DNA from: Polynucleobacter sp. TUM22923
GTDB taxonomy: Bacteria > Pseudomonadota > Gammaproteobacteria > Burkholderiales > Burkholderiaceae
Reading direction: 5' to 3'
Length of the DNA: 64,000 nucleotides
Assembly (NCBI RefSeq): GCF_030295705.1
Contig: NZ_AP027274.1
Location: 806,001-870,000 of the forward strand
The notes under the pieces are model-generated. The model was given only the letters and a program-made list of their open reading frames with translations. It did not search any database and was not told the origin of the DNA. The position numbers and the translations under genes are program-made. This document shows positions 8,897 to 18,617 of this stretch, piece after piece (positions within the stretch are counted from its first letter, which is position 1; the number at the start of each line of letters is the position of its first letter).

Positions 8897-10018
8897 ATGG
8901 GTTCCATCGCCATCACACCAAATAGTAGACCAATTTCGGCAACTATTGATACTAAGGCCTTCCGCCATAATTTAAACCGCATTCGGGAGTTGGCGCCAGA
9001 ATCTAAAGTCTGGTCTGTTATCAAAGCTAAAGGTTATGGGCATACCCTAGAGGCAGCCTTGCAGGGACTGGGGGCAACAGACGGCTTTGCATTGCTCGAC
9101 ATTGCTGATGCGCAATGGCTGAGAGACCATGATTGGAGTGGGCGTATTTTGCTTTTAGAAGGGCTGTTTCATCAAGCCGAGCTTGAGCGGGCGGTTGCCT
9201 TACGTTGCGATATGGTGGTTCATAGTGAAAAACAGGTGGCTTGGTTAGAGTCCTACGCCAACCATTCTGGGCATTCCATCAACGTCTTTTTGAAGCTTAA
9301 TTCTGGAATGAATCGACTGGGTTTTAGGCCAGAGCAATATCGCCATGCTTTTCATGTACTGCATTCATCGGGATATCACCTGCATCACATGACCCATTTT
9401 GCGAATGCTGACCAAGTAGACCGTTATCCCAGTGTTGGCGAGCAAGTAGATTGTTTCGAGCAAACCATTCAGGGTTTAGAGGCAGCCACTTCTTTAGGCA
9501 ATTCAGCAGCTATTTTGTGGCATCGAAATTATTTAGGTGACTGGGTCCGCCCTGGAATCATGTTGTACGGTGTCTCCCCAACCGGTGTCTTTGCGGATAT
9601 CGTTCGATCCGATCTTCAGGCGGTAATGACGCTCAATAGTGAAATCATTGATATTCAGCATTTAAAAAAAGGTGAGCACGTAGGATACGGTGGTCGTTTT
9701 GAAGCGCCAGAAGATATGAAAATTGGCGTAATAGCCTGTGGTTATGCAGATGGCTATCCTAGGCAAGCCTCGGATGGAACGCCGGTTTGGGTGCAGAGCG
9801 ACAGAGGTGATGGCGGAGTCATCTGCCCTATCGCTGGCCAAGTTTCAATGGATATGATTACCATCGACTTAAGAGGGGCTCCTCAGGCCAAGATTGGCAG
9901 CAAGGTAGAGCTATGGGGGAACGAGGTTCCGGTGGATGACGTGGCGCACATGAGCGGCACTATTGGTTATGAACTAATCTGCGCTCTTACTGCCAGGGTG
10001 CCAGTGGCTATCACCTAA
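8897..10018 (+). CDS. alr: alanine racemase
   Basis: PLP-dependent enzyme of 373 residues that makes D-alanine for peptidoglycan. The PLP lysine lies in VIKAKGYGH (Lys43 by the chosen start) and the second catalytic region is HVGYGGRF. The PLP phosphate and substrate region GYADGYPR and the C-terminal GQVSMDMITID and GTIGYEL are also present. The ATG at 8897 is chosen because AGGGAGG lies 6-7 bases upstream at 8884-8890. An ATG at 8879 would place that Shine-Dalgarno inside the gene. Divergent from lplT, with a spacer of about 50 bases. Confidence 0.95.
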   Translation: MGSIAITPNSRPISATIDTKAFRHNLNRIRELAPESKVWSVIKAKGYGHTLEAALQGLGATDGFALLDIADAQWLRDHDWSGRILLLEGLFHQAELERAVALRCDMVVHSEKQVAWLESYANHSGHSINVFLKLNSGMNRLGFRPEQYRHAFHVLHSSGYHLHHMTHFANADQVDRYPSVGEQVDCFEQTIQGLEAATSLGNSAAILWHRNYLGDWVRPGIMLYGVSPTGVFADIVRSDLQAVMTLNSEIIDIQHLKKGEHVGYGGRFEAPEDMKIGVIACGYADGYPRQASDGTPVWVQSDRGDGGVICPIAGQVSMDMITIDLRGAPQAKIGSKVELWGNEVPVDDVAHMSGTIGYELICALTARVPVAIT

Positions 10019-10041
10019 ATTTCGATAGCAAACACCAGCAC

Positions 10042-10866
10042 TTATTTATTCCAGATCTGCCACCACTTGCGCTCTTTAATAACGCGTTGACCGGTCGTCA
10101 TCATTTGACTATCAGGGAAATTAAGTTTGTAGACGCGTAAGGAATCATTGGCTAAATCTGTCATGCCTAATTTTTCATAAGACTTCACTAGGATGTACAG
10201 GGCCTCTTCTACTGCGGGGGCTCTGTCATAGTCACGAATAACCAGTTGCGCTCGGTTCGCCGAGGCAAGGTAGGCGCCACGCTGAAAGTAGAAGCGGGCA
10301 ACAATGACGTCGGCCTCAGCCAAAGAGTTCACGATGTAGCGCATTCTGTCTAAAGAGTCAGGGGCATATTTACTATCAGGAAAACGTTCTACAACTACTT
10401 TGAATGATTCAAATGCTTCTTTTGCTGCCTTTGGATCGCGCTCACTTAAGTCTTGACCAGTAAATTTTCCAAGCCATCCCAAATCATCATTGAAACTAAT
10501 AATTCCTTTGAGGTAGTAGCCATAATCTAAATTGGGGCTACCTTGGTGCAACTTGATAAAACGATCAATAGCAATCTGAGCTAGAGCAGTTTCTTGTGCT
10601 TTCCAGTAGCAGTAAGCAGCGTTAATTTGTGCCTGCTGAGAGTAGGGGCCAAAAGGGAAGCGACCTTCTAACTTATCAAAGTATTTTCCACACTTTGCAA
10701 AATCACCGTCATTCATTTTTTCATTTGCTTCGGAGTACAGTTTGGTTTCCGACCAAATGTCAGTGTCATCTTTTTGACCGTCACTACCAGCGCACCCACT
10801 AAGTAGGAGACATGCTGAGATTGCAGCAATAAAAAGAGTGGATAGTGAAGTTCTGCGAATCGACAT
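10042..10866 (-). CDS. bamD: outer membrane protein assembly factor BamD (ComL)
   Basis: Essential lipoprotein of the BAM complex, which inserts beta-barrel proteins into the outer membrane. The chosen start gives a signal peptide with a lipobox LLLSGC and lipidated Cys25. TPR-like helices follow, with segments YSEANEKMNDGDFAKCGKYF, RFPFGPYSQQAQINAAY and RFPDSKYAPDSLDRM. The mature length of about 250 residues is normal. The frame stays open upstream to 10962, but the extra 32 residues would bury the signal peptide, so the ATG at 10866, with GGAAA upstream, is preferred. Divergent from rluD. Confidence 0.93.
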   Translation of the reverse strand: MSIRRTSLSTLFIAAISACLLLSGCAGSDGQKDDTDIWSETKLYSEANEKMNDGDFAKCGKYFDKLEGRFPFGPYSQQAQINAAYCYWKAQETALAQIAIDRFIKLHQGSPNLDYGYYLKGIISFNDDLGWLGKFTGQDLSERDPKAAKEAFESFKVVVERFPDSKYAPDSLDRMRYIVNSLAEADVIVARFYFQRGAYLASANRAQLVIRDYDRAPAVEEALYILVKSYEKLGMTDLANDSLRVYKLNFPDSQMMTTGQRVIKERKWWQIWNK

Positions 10867-10955
10867 TAATTTTCCAGTGGATGCTTCAATATTCCCAGCA
10901 AGCCTTAAACTGGTAGATGTATTTACTTCTGACATAACTAAAAGGCTCTCTAAGC

Positions 10956-11996
10956 GTGGCATTGCTGAAAACTCCTGATTCGAATCCCATTGATTATATC
11001 GATGAAGAGGATTTCATTACCTTAGAAATTCCCCATGAAGTGGATGGGGAGCGTTTAGACAAGTTTCTGGGGGGTGCTTTGCCTGATTACTCCCGTGCCC
11101 GCCTTAAAACATGGGTCGAAGAGGGTGCTGTGATGGTTGACGGCGTGGTGGTGACGAAATCCCGCCACTTGCTGCGTGGTGGCGAAAATATCAAGGTATT
11201 TCCTCAAGAAATGCCTGAGCAATACGCTTTTGCGCCGGAAAACATCCCTTTAGATATCGTTTATGAGGATGAGGCAATCATCGTAGTGAATAAGCCAGCG
11301 GGACTTGTGGTCCATCCAGCCGTAGGTAATTGGACTGGAACCTTGCTCAATGCGCTGTTATTTCACTTTCCTGAACTTAAACACTTGCCAAGGGCCGGAA
11401 TTGTTCATCGCCTAGATAAGGATACTTCCGGATTAATGGTGGTTGCCCGCACGGATATTGCTCAGACTGCCCTGGTTCGGCAGTTACAGGAGCGAACGGT
11501 AGGTCGACGATATTTGGCTTGGGTTTGGGGTGAGGCCCCCACGCAAGGCAAGGTATTGGCCTCGGTTGGTCGAGACCAGCGTGATCGCCTAAAGATGGCT
11601 GCAGGCTCCGCACAGGGTAAACCGGCTGCTACATTATTTCGTCGTCTGGCTAAAGGCGAGTTTGCTGCTAGTCCGGTCACGCTTTTGGAGTGTAGACTTG
11701 AGACGGGAAGAACACACCAAATACGGGTGCATCTAGAGTCTTTGGGCCTGCCTTTATTGGGTGATCCGGTGTATCGCAAGAGAACCCCCGGCGTTGCTAA
11801 AACCCTCCCATTTGAGCGTCAAGCACTGCACGCTTATGCTTTAAGTTTGCAGCACCCTACGTCACTGGAAATCATGACCTGGTTTAGGTTGCCGCCAGAA
11901 GATTTAATTCAACTGCAATCACTTACTGGTATGAGTGAGGAAGATCTTCCCAAAGAGGCCGCTTTGATGGCTTCAATTAAAAATGATCAGCGTTAG
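10956..11996 (+). CDS. rluD: 23S rRNA pseudouridine synthase RluD
   Basis: RluA-family pseudouridine synthase of 346 residues that modifies helix 69 of 23S rRNA (U1911, U1915, U1917 in E. coli numbering). An N-terminal S4 RNA-binding domain spans about residues 25-85. The catalytic motif HRLDKDTSG places the nucleophilic Asp at residue 154. GRTHQIRVHL and GDPVY follow, as usual. The start is taken as GTG with AAAGG about ten bases upstream; no ATG is near. The pairing divergent from bamD and upstream of pgeF is the common proteobacterial order. Confidence 0.92.
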   Translation: MALLKTPDSNPIDYIDEEDFITLEIPHEVDGERLDKFLGGALPDYSRARLKTWVEEGAVMVDGVVVTKSRHLLRGGENIKVFPQEMPEQYAFAPENIPLDIVYEDEAIIVVNKPAGLVVHPAVGNWTGTLLNALLFHFPELKHLPRAGIVHRLDKDTSGLMVVARTDIAQTALVRQLQERTVGRRYLAWVWGEAPTQGKVLASVGRDQRDRLKMAAGSAQGKPAATLFRRLAKGEFAASPVTLLECRLETGRTHQIRVHLESLGLPLLGDPVYRKRTPGVAKTLPFERQALHAYALSLQHPTSLEIMTWFRLPPEDLIQLQSLTGMSEEDLPKEAALMASIKNDQR

Positions 11997-12768
11997 CGAC
12001 CTGCCAGAGTATTCTCTTTTGTCTGACTGGCACTCTCCAGTTACTGTTCACTCTTTTTGCACAACCCGCCTTGGTGGGGTCAGCAAACCCCCATTTGACC
12101 AAATGAACCTGGGGTTAAATGCCGGCGACGAGCCCCAAGCAGTTTTAAAAAACAGAGCCATTCTTACTCAGCAACTTCCGTCGCAACCCACTTGGTTAAG
12201 GCAAGTGCATGGCACAGAGGTAAGCACACCCATACTCAGAAACACTTTGCCTCTAGAGCCCATTGTGGCCGATGCTATTGTCAGTGACAGGCCCGGCGAG
12301 GTCTTGGCTATTTTGACGGCGGATTGTATGCCGGTGCTATTTACCAGTGTTGCAGGTGACGTTATTGGCGCTGCTCATGCTGGCTGGAAAGGTTTGAGTG
12401 GCGGCGTTTTAGAAAATACTGTGCAAGCAATGCTTTCTTTAAAACCTTCCTTAACCCCTCAAGAAATCTTAGTTTGGGTGGGGCCCGCCATTGGGCCAGC
12501 TGCATTTGAAGTTGGGGCGGATGTTTTGGATGCTTTTTCCGATCAATCAGAGACAGTTTTATCCAATGCTTTTATACCGATTCCAGGGCGACTCGGTAAA
12601 TACTGGGCCAGCTTAGAGGTGTTGGCCGAGGATCGTCTTCGGTCTTTGGGTATTCTGTCCATTGCAAAAAGTGGCCTGTGTACCTACAGCGACCCACAAC
12701 GCTTTTACTCCTATCGTCGTGATGGTGTGACAGGGCGCTTTGCCTCATTAATATGGATTGCCGCATAG
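11983..12768 (+). CDS. pgeF: peptidoglycan editing factor PgeF (YfiH/laccase-domain family)
   Basis: Cytoplasmic multicopper-oxidase-like fold protein of 261 residues that prevents misincorporation into peptidoglycan precursors. The metal-site residues are recognisable: His76 in RQVHGTE, Cys115 in TADCMPVLF and His132 in AAHAGWKGL. CTYSDPQRFYSYRRDG at the C-terminus is typical. It overlaps the 3' end of rluD by 14 bases, which suggests translational coupling. Older annotation as polyphenol oxidase or laccase refers to the same family. Confidence 0.92.
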   Translation: MISVSDLPEYSLLSDWHSPVTVHSFCTTRLGGVSKPPFDQMNLGLNAGDEPQAVLKNRAILTQQLPSQPTWLRQVHGTEVSTPILRNTLPLEPIVADAIVSDRPGEVLAILTADCMPVLFTSVAGDVIGAAHAGWKGLSGGVLENTVQAMLSLKPSLTPQEILVWVGPAIGPAAFEVGADVLDAFSDQSETVLSNAFIPIPGRLGKYWASLEVLAEDRLRSLGILSIAKSGLCTYSDPQRFYSYRRDGVTGRFASLIWIAA

Positions 12769-12803
12769 ATTTTGCAGCCTTACTAAGGGTTAGCTCTAGG
12801 GCT

Positions 12804-12824
12804 AGGGTTAGTGCGTATAACCCT
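12804..12824 (+). terminator. small hairpin after pgeF, weak terminator candidate
   Basis: AGGGTTA and TAACCCT form a 7-bp stem with a 7-base loop. No T-run follows, so intrinsic termination is uncertain. It lies in a 100-base spacer that also holds several copies of CTAGGG/CTAAGGG before phaC. Confidence 0.25.
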
Positions 12825-12872
12825 CTACAGCATACAAGGGCAGAATAGGATGATTCAATTAATGAGATAACT

Positions 12873-14504
12873 ATGTTTGCTGGCATGAATTCTGGAGTAG
12901 CTCCATCTTTAGCACCTCAACACATGGCATTAATTCCATCAGAGCGTTTAGCAGAAATTCAGAAAGAATATTTTACGGAGTGGGCGCACCTCGCTGCGAA
13001 TCCTCAGGCTATTGAGCTGAAAGATCGGCGCTTTGCGGGTAATGCATGGCAAGCATCCTGGAGTAAGTTTATTGCCGCAAGTTATCTGTTGAATTCTAAG
13101 CATTTACTAGCCCTTGCTAAAGCAGTAGATACCGATGAAAAAACAAAGGTCAAAATTTTGTTCACCACAGAGCAAATGGTTGACGCATTATCGCCATCTA
13201 ATTTCATCGCAACCAATCCCGAAGTTTTAGAAAATATTATTAGCTCGCAAGGGCAGTCTATTCAAAACGGGATCGTCAATTTATTAGGTGATTTGAAAAA
13301 AGGCAAAGTCTCTCAGACAGATGAAAGCGCCTTTGAGCTTGGTAAAAATATTGCGATGACAGAAGGCCAGGTGGTGTTTCGCAATGCTCTCTTTGAACTC
13401 ATTCAATACAAGCCCTTGACCGAGACTGTCTTCGAGCGCCCTTATTTGATGGTTCCACCGTGTATCAACAAATATTACATCTTAGATTTACAGCCAGATA
13501 ATTCAGTTGTACGGTACATGGTTGAGCAAGGCCACACGGTCTTTTTAGTCTCTTGGAAAAATCCTGATGAATCTATGGCTCAAGTGACATGGGACGATTA
13601 TGTTGGCGAGGGCGTTATTAAGGCTATTGAAGTTGCCAAAGAAATTGGTGTCACAGGGCAAATTAATGTTCTAGGTTTTTGTGTAGGCGGCACACTAGTA
13701 TCTACTGCCTTGGCCGTTCTCGCCGCACGCAAAAAAGACTGGGTTGCTAGCTTAACGTTGCTAACCACCTTATTGGACTTTAGCGACAGTGGCATCTTAG
13801 ATGTATTCATTGATGACAGTATGGTGAAGTTGCGCGAAGAGAGCATTGGTGGCCAAGCTGGAAAATTCGGCATGATGTCAGGATTAGAGCTTGGTAATAC
13901 TTTCTCCTTTTTGCGCCCTAATGATCTTGTTTGGAATTATGTTGTAGAAAATTATCTCAAAGGAAAGTCTCCGCCTCCCTTTGATCTCCTGTATTGGAAT
14001 GGTGACTCTACTAATTTACCGGGCGCCATGTATTGCTGGTATTTACGTCACACTTACCTTCAGAACGAATTGATTAAACCGGGCAAGCTGACTGTTTGCG
14101 GTGAAAAAATTCATCTTGAGAAAATCACCGTACCCGCTTATATATATGCATCACACGATGATCATATTGTTCCGTGGAAATCAGCTTACGAGTCCACTCG
14201 GATTCTGAAGGGTAAAAACCGATTTGTTCTTGGTGCTTCTGGTCATATTGCTGGCGTGATTAACCCCCCAGCAAAAAATAAGCGACATTATTTTGAAAAT
14301 AATGCATTACCCAAAACTGCCGATGCGTGGCTATCAGCCGCGAAAGATATTAAGGGAAGTTGGTGGCCTAACTATGCGGCTTGGTTAAAGCCGTTTGGGG
14401 GAAAAAAGGTTAAAGCGAGCAAACTCTTTGGCAATAAAAAATATAAGGCGCTGGAGGCTGCTCCCGGCATGTATGTAAAAGAAAAAATAACAACAGCGGT
14501 TTAA
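12873..14504 (+). CDS. phaC: class I poly(3-hydroxyalkanoate) synthase
   Basis: Polymerises (R)-3-hydroxyacyl-CoA into PHA granules. At 543 residues it is slightly shorter than the usual 560-600, because the N-terminus is short. The lipase-like box is GFCVGGT with nucleophile Cys270. The catalytic Asp lies in YASHDDHIVPW and the catalytic His in GASGHIAGVINPP. Family motifs PPCINKYYILDL and SWKNPDES are present. phaB follows after 22 bases, so the two are probably one transcript. No phaA lies between them, unlike Ralstonia. Confidence 0.95.
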   Translation: MFAGMNSGVAPSLAPQHMALIPSERLAEIQKEYFTEWAHLAANPQAIELKDRRFAGNAWQASWSKFIAASYLLNSKHLLALAKAVDTDEKTKVKILFTTEQMVDALSPSNFIATNPEVLENIISSQGQSIQNGIVNLLGDLKKGKVSQTDESAFELGKNIAMTEGQVVFRNALFELIQYKPLTETVFERPYLMVPPCINKYYILDLQPDNSVVRYMVEQGHTVFLVSWKNPDESMAQVTWDDYVGEGVIKAIEVAKEIGVTGQINVLGFCVGGTLVSTALAVLAARKKDWVASLTLLTTLLDFSDSGILDVFIDDSMVKLREESIGGQAGKFGMMSGLELGNTFSFLRPNDLVWNYVVENYLKGKSPPPFDLLYWNGDSTNLPGAMYCWYLRHTYLQNELIKPGKLTVCGEKIHLEKITVPAYIYASHDDHIVPWKSAYESTRILKGKNRFVLGASGHIAGVINPPAKNKRHYFENNALPKTADAWLSAAKDIKGSWWPNYAAWLKPFGGKKVKASKLFGNKKYKALEAAPGMYVKEKITTAV

Positions 14505-14526
14505 TTTGATTTACAAGGGGATATAA

Positions 14527-15267
14527 ATGACTCAAAAGATTGCATATGTAACTGGCGGTATGGGCGGCATTGGTACTGCTATCTGTCAGCGTTTAGCAAA
14601 AGATGGCTACAAAGTCATTGCAGGTTGCGGTCCCAACTCCCCAAGAAAAGATCGATGGATGGGTGAGCAAAAAGCCCTGGGCTACGACTTTATTGCTTCG
14701 GAGGGCAATGTCTCAGATTGGGATAGCACCGTTCTTGCATTTGATAAGGTGAAAGCAGAGGTAGGGCGTGTTGATATTTTGGTAAATAATGCCGGCATTA
14801 CCCGAGATAGCGTGTTTCGCAAGATGACCCCAGAAGCCTGGAAGGCCGTTATTGATACCAATTTAAATTCCCTCTTTAATGTCACCAAACAAGTGGTCGA
14901 TGCAATGGCTGATAACGGTTGGGGACGCATTATCAATATCTCTTCTGTAAACGGCCAAAAAGGGCAGTTTGGTCAATCGAACTACTCCACCGCAAAAGCG
15001 GGCTTACATGGATTTACGATGGCTTTGTCGCATGAATTAGCATCGAAGGGCGTGACTGTTAACACGGTTTCCCCGGGCTATATCGGTACAGATATGGTCC
15101 AGGCTATCCGTGAGGATGTTTTAGAAAAGATCGTTGCCGGCGTTCCTGTTAAGCGTTTAGGCACCCCAGAAGAGATCGCATCCATTATTTGCTGGATTGC
15201 GTCTGAGGACGGCGGATATGCCACTGGGGCTGATTTCTCCTTAAATGGCGGTCTACATACAGGTTAA
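14527..15267 (+). CDS. phaB: acetoacetyl-CoA reductase (NADPH-type SDR)
   Basis: Short-chain dehydrogenase of 246 residues that reduces acetoacetyl-CoA to (R)-3-hydroxybutyryl-CoA for PHA synthase. The cofactor motif is TGGMGGIGTAI, followed by NNAGITRDSVFRKM; catalytic residues lie in INISSVNGQKGQFGQSNYSTAKAG (Ser, Tyr, Lys). The PhaB family has the variant glycine motif GGMGGIG seen here, which separates it from FabG. AGGGG lies upstream of the ATG. Confidence 0.95.
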   Translation: MTQKIAYVTGGMGGIGTAICQRLAKDGYKVIAGCGPNSPRKDRWMGEQKALGYDFIASEGNVSDWDSTVLAFDKVKAEVGRVDILVNNAGITRDSVFRKMTPEAWKAVIDTNLNSLFNVTKQVVDAMADNGWGRIINISSVNGQKGQFGQSNYSTAKAGLHGFTMALSHELASKGVTVNTVSPGYIGTDMVQAIREDVLEKIVAGVPVKRLGTPEEIASIICWIASEDGGYATGADFSLNGGLHTG

Positions 15268-15375
15268 AGCATCCATATTTTTTACAGCTTTAAGGTCGGC
15301 ATATTTACTCTTAGTCAAAAACTAGGGATAAACTATGCCGATGTTGTTTTGCAGTGATGATCGCAAGGAAAAACC

Positions 15376-15936
15376 ATGGCCACACGCGCTAAAAAATCCG
15401 GTGAAAGCCGTTTAATTAAGAAATACCCCAATCGCCGTTTATACGACACGCAAACCAGCACCTATGTGACATTAGCTGATATTAAAAATTTAGTGATGTC
15501 TAGCCATCCGTTTACGGTTGTCGATGCAAAAACAGATGATGATCTAACGCGAAATATCTTGCTGCAAATTATTCTTGAAGAAGAGGCTGCTGGATCACCT
15601 GTTTTTTCTTCGCAGATGCTGTCCCAGATTATTCGCTTCTACGGAAATTCAATGCAGGGGCTCATGGGCAATTATTTAGAAAAGACCATGCAATCTTTTG
15701 TAGATATTCACAGTAAGTTAGGCGATCAGACGCAAGGCCTAGGCACTGGAAGCACTCCTGAGGCATGGGCCAGTATGCTTAACCTCCAAAATCCAATGAT
15801 GCAAGGACTGATGGGGAATTACATGGATCAAAGTAAAGACCTATTTGTTAAAATGCAGGAGCAAATGCAGGGTACACCCTCCATGTTTAGCGGTTTCCCA
15901 TTTACGCCGCAAAAAAATAAAACAGAGAAAGAATAG
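15376..15936 (+). CDS. phaR: PHA synthesis repressor PhaR
   Basis: Regulator of 186 residues that represses phasin (phaP) and its own gene and binds PHA polymer, so repression lifts when granules form. The N-terminal DNA-binding domain is diagnostic: [20 protein letters not shown] followed by a PHB accumulation domain. The C-terminal half is Met/Gln-rich with repeated MQGLMGNY segments (seen twice), consistent with polymer or granule contact. No phasin gene is seen in this window. AAGGAAAA precedes the ATG. Confidence 0.93.
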   Translation: MATRAKKSGESRLIKKYPNRRLYDTQTSTYVTLADIKNLVMSSHPFTVVDAKTDDDLTRNILLQIILEEEAAGSPVFSSQMLSQIIRFYGNSMQGLMGNYLEKTMQSFVDIHSKLGDQTQGLGTGSTPEAWASMLNLQNPMMQGLMGNYMDQSKDLFVKMQEQMQGTPSMFSGFPFTPQKNKTEKE

Positions 15937-15938
15937 TC

Positions 15939-17297
15939 GTGGTCGGAAAAGTTGGTTTTGTATCCTTGGGATGCCCCAAGGCATTAGTAGATTCTGAGCT
16001 CATATTGACGCAGTTAAGTGCTGAAGGTTATGAGACATCAAAAGATTATTCAGGCGCAGATTTAGTGGTAGTCAATACCTGCGGCTTTATCGATTCTGCG
16101 GTTGAGGAAAGTCTGAATGCCATTGGCGAGGCTTTGGCAGAAAACGGCAAAGTGATTGTGACTGGATGCTTAGGTGCGCGTAAGAACGCCGACGGTAGTG
16201 ATCTTATACAGAGCATTCATCCTAAAGTACTTGCTGTGACAGGCCCTCATGCCACGGCAGAGGTGATGCAGGCAATTCATTTACATCTTCCTAAGCCACA
16301 TGATCCTTTTATAGATCTGTTGCCACCCATTGGTGTAAAGCTTACGCCTAAGCATTACGCTTATCTGAAAATTTCTGAAGGCTGCAATCACCGTTGCACT
16401 TTCTGCATCATTCCGAGTATGCGGGGAGACCTGGTGTCTCGCCCTATCGGTGAGGTATTGCTCGAAGCAAAACGATTGTTTGAGTCTGGTGTTAAAGAGC
16501 TTTTGGTTGTTTCGCAAGATACCAGCGCCTATGGTGTAGACATTCAATACCGGACGGGATTTTGGGACGGTAAACCTGTCAAAACCAAGATGTATGACTT
16601 GGTCAATGCGCTCAATCAAATTGCTCGTGAGCATCAAGCTTGGGTACGCCTTCATTATGTTTATCCTTATCCCCACGTCGATGATGTTTTGCCTCTCATG
16701 GCTGAATTTTCCGATCATGGTTATGGCGTATTGCCCTATTTAGACATTCCTTTGCAGCATTCCCACCCAGACGTGCTTAAACGCATGAAACGTCCAGCGA
16801 GCGGGGAAAAGAATTTGGAGCGCATTCAGGCTTGGCGTGCTGCTTGCCCAGACCTGGTCATTCGCAGTACCTTTATTGCCGGCTTTCCGGGTGAAACAGA
16901 GGAAGAATTTGAGCACTTACTGCATTTTCTTGATGAAGCGCAGATCGATAGAGCGGGTTGCTTTGCCTACTCGCCAGTAGATGGCGCAACCGCTAATGCC
17001 CTTGATAATCCGGTACCTGAGTTGGTTCGTGAGGAACGTCGGGCTCGGTTTATGGCCAAAGCAGAGGAAATTTCAATTAGGCGCTTAAGCAAAAAAACAG
17101 GTAAGCGGATACAAGTTCTCATTGATCGGGTAGACGAGTCTGGTGGAATTGGCCGCACTATTGGTGACGCCCCTGAAATTGATGGTTTGGTTCGGGTTTT
17201 ACCTGCGAATAAGCCTTCTAAGCGCTATCGTGCTGGTGAGATTATCAAGGCAACGGTTATTAGCACCCAAGGGCATGACCTAATAGCTGAAACTTGA
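15939..17297 (+). CDS. rimO: ribosomal protein S12 methylthiotransferase RimO
   Basis: Radical-SAM methylthiotransferase of 452 residues that adds a methylthio group to an aspartate of ribosomal protein S12. The N-terminal UPF0004 domain begins [15 protein letters not shown]. The radical-SAM cluster is [15 protein letters not shown] (C-x3-C-x2-C) near residue 150. A C-terminal TRAM domain closes the protein. The start is GTG two bases after the phaR stop, so it probably reads from the phaR transcript. A 12-bp palindrome, TTATTCGAATAA, immediately follows the stop codon. Confidence 0.94.
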   Translation: MVGKVGFVSLGCPKALVDSELILTQLSAEGYETSKDYSGADLVVVNTCGFIDSAVEESLNAIGEALAENGKVIVTGCLGARKNADGSDLIQSIHPKVLAVTGPHATAEVMQAIHLHLPKPHDPFIDLLPPIGVKLTPKHYAYLKISEGCNHRCTFCIIPSMRGDLVSRPIGEVLLEAKRLFESGVKELLVVSQDTSAYGVDIQYRTGFWDGKPVKTKMYDLVNALNQIAREHQAWVRLHYVYPYPHVDDVLPLMAEFSDHGYGVLPYLDIPLQHSHPDVLKRMKRPASGEKNLERIQAWRAACPDLVIRSTFIAGFPGETEEEFEHLLHFLDEAQIDRAGCFAYSPVDGATANALDNPVPELVREERRARFMAKAEEISIRRLSKKTGKRIQVLIDRVDESGGIGRTIGDAPEIDGLVRVLPANKPSKRYRAGEIIKATVISTQGHDLIAET

Positions 17298-17378
17298 TTA
17301 TTCGAATAAAAACGTAGTGAAGAGTAGCTTTCAAGATGAACGAATTTAGCCAGATATGGCTTTGCTAAGGGGATTAAT

Positions 17379-18563
17379 ATGAGTCGTGAAGTCGTTGTTT
17401 TAAGTGCTGTTCGCTCTGCCATTGGTAGCTTTGGAGGCGCCCTTAGTTCTATGGAGCCCTGTGAGCTTGGCGGTATTGTGATGAAAGAGGCAGTTTCTCG
17501 CTCTGGTGTCGATCCGGCATTAATTTACTATATTACTGTGGGCAATACGATTCCTACGGATAACCGCTATGCCTATGTTGCCCGCGTAGCTTCGATTCAG
17601 GCTGGGTTGCCGATGGAGTCGGTTGCCATGGGACTCAATCGTTTATGCAGCTCCGGCTTGCAGGCTATTGTCACTACAGCCCAAGCCATTATGTTGGGTG
17701 ACTGTGATTACGGCATTGGTGGTGGCGTTGAGGTAATGTCCCGCGGTATGTATGGATCCCCAGCAATGCGCAGTGGTGCGCGTATGGGTGATACCAAAAT
17801 GCTCGATTTGATGGTTTCTGTTTTGACGGATCCATTTGGCGTTGGCCATATGGGTGTCACTGCAGAAAATTTGGTTGAAAAATGGAAGTTGACCCGTGAA
17901 GAGCAAGATGCGTTTGCCATGGAATCACATCGTCGTGCAGCCCACGCCATTAAAGAAGGTCGCTTTAAATCCCAGATCGTTCCCATCACGATTAAATCCC
18001 GTAAAGGTGATGTGGTGTTCGATACTGATGAGCACTGCAAGCCTGATACCACGATGGAAACCTTAGGCAAGATGAAAGCAGTCTTTAAAAAGGAAGGCGG
18101 TAGCGTTACTGCAGGTAATGCTTCTGGTATTAATGATGGCGCTGCCTTTTTTGTATTAGCCGAAGCGCAAGCTGCACAGAAGGCTGGTTATAAGCCTATC
18201 GCTCGCCTCGTATCCTACGCAATTGCTGGTGTTCCAAACCACATCATGGGCGAAGGTCCAATTCCTGCGACTAAAATTGCGCTTGAGCGTGCCGGTTTAA
18301 AGTTAGAGCAAATTGATGTTATCGAATCTAACGAAGCGTTCGCTGCGCAAGCTTTGGCGGTGACTAAAGGCTTGGGATTAGACCCAGCTAAGACCAACGT
18401 GAATGGTGGCGCAATTGCATTGGGTCATCCGATTGGTTGCTCAGGTGCTGCGATTGCAACAAAGGCTATTCATGAATTACAGCGGGTACAGGGAAAATAT
18501 GCGCTAGTAACCATGTGCATTGGTGGTGGTCAAGGTATTGCTACGATCTTTGAGCGCCTCTAA
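17379..18563 (+). CDS. acetyl-CoA acetyltransferase / beta-ketothiolase
   Basis: Thiolase of 394 residues. The nucleophilic cysteine lies in NRLCSSGLQAI near residue 90, the catalytic His in GGAIALGHPIGCSGA and the second Cys in CIGGGQGIA. In the PHA context it probably condenses acetyl-CoA (or propionyl-CoA with acetyl-CoA) to the 3-ketoacyl-CoA used by phaB. The order phaR, then rimO, then thiolase resembles the region of Ralstonia where bktB lies downstream of the pha operon, so a BktB role is plausible; PhaA/AtoB is the alternative. AGGGG lies 8 bases upstream of the ATG. Confidence 0.85.
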   Translation: MSREVVVLSAVRSAIGSFGGALSSMEPCELGGIVMKEAVSRSGVDPALIYYITVGNTIPTDNRYAYVARVASIQAGLPMESVAMGLNRLCSSGLQAIVTTAQAIMLGDCDYGIGGGVEVMSRGMYGSPAMRSGARMGDTKMLDLMVSVLTDPFGVGHMGVTAENLVEKWKLTREEQDAFAMESHRRAAHAIKEGRFKSQIVPITIKSRKGDVVFDTDEHCKPDTTMETLGKMKAVFKKEGGSVTAGNASGINDGAAFFVLAEAQAAQKAGYKPIARLVSYAIAGVPNHIMGEGPIPATKIALERAGLKLEQIDVIESNEAFAAQALAVTKGLGLDPAKTNVNGGAIALGHPIGCSGAAIATKAIHELQRVQGKYALVTMCIGGGQGIATIFERL

Positions 18564-18617
18564 TGCTATTCAATTTGCTACTGCTCAGAGTAATTTCAGT
18601 CTGTAGCTCAGTCTGAC

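Noticed and set aside
10867..10962. N-terminal extension of bamD to 10962
   Set aside because: It would precede the lipoprotein signal peptide and overlap the rluD start; the ATG at 10866 with an upstream GGAAA is better.
12781..12812. CTAGGG/CTAAGGG units before phaC as telomere-like repeats
   Set aside because: They are only a few imperfect units on a bacterial chromosome; no functional meaning can be supported.
15349..15366. TTGC-N10-GCAA dyad before phaR as an autoregulatory operator
   Set aside because: The half-sites are only four bases long and such dyads occur often by chance; PhaR autoregulation is known in relatives but this site is not supported.
16281..16718. 145-codon minus-strand frame inside rimO
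   Set aside because: It is a shadow of rimO, which has clear radical-SAM motifs; the antisense product shows no recognisable domain or start signal.
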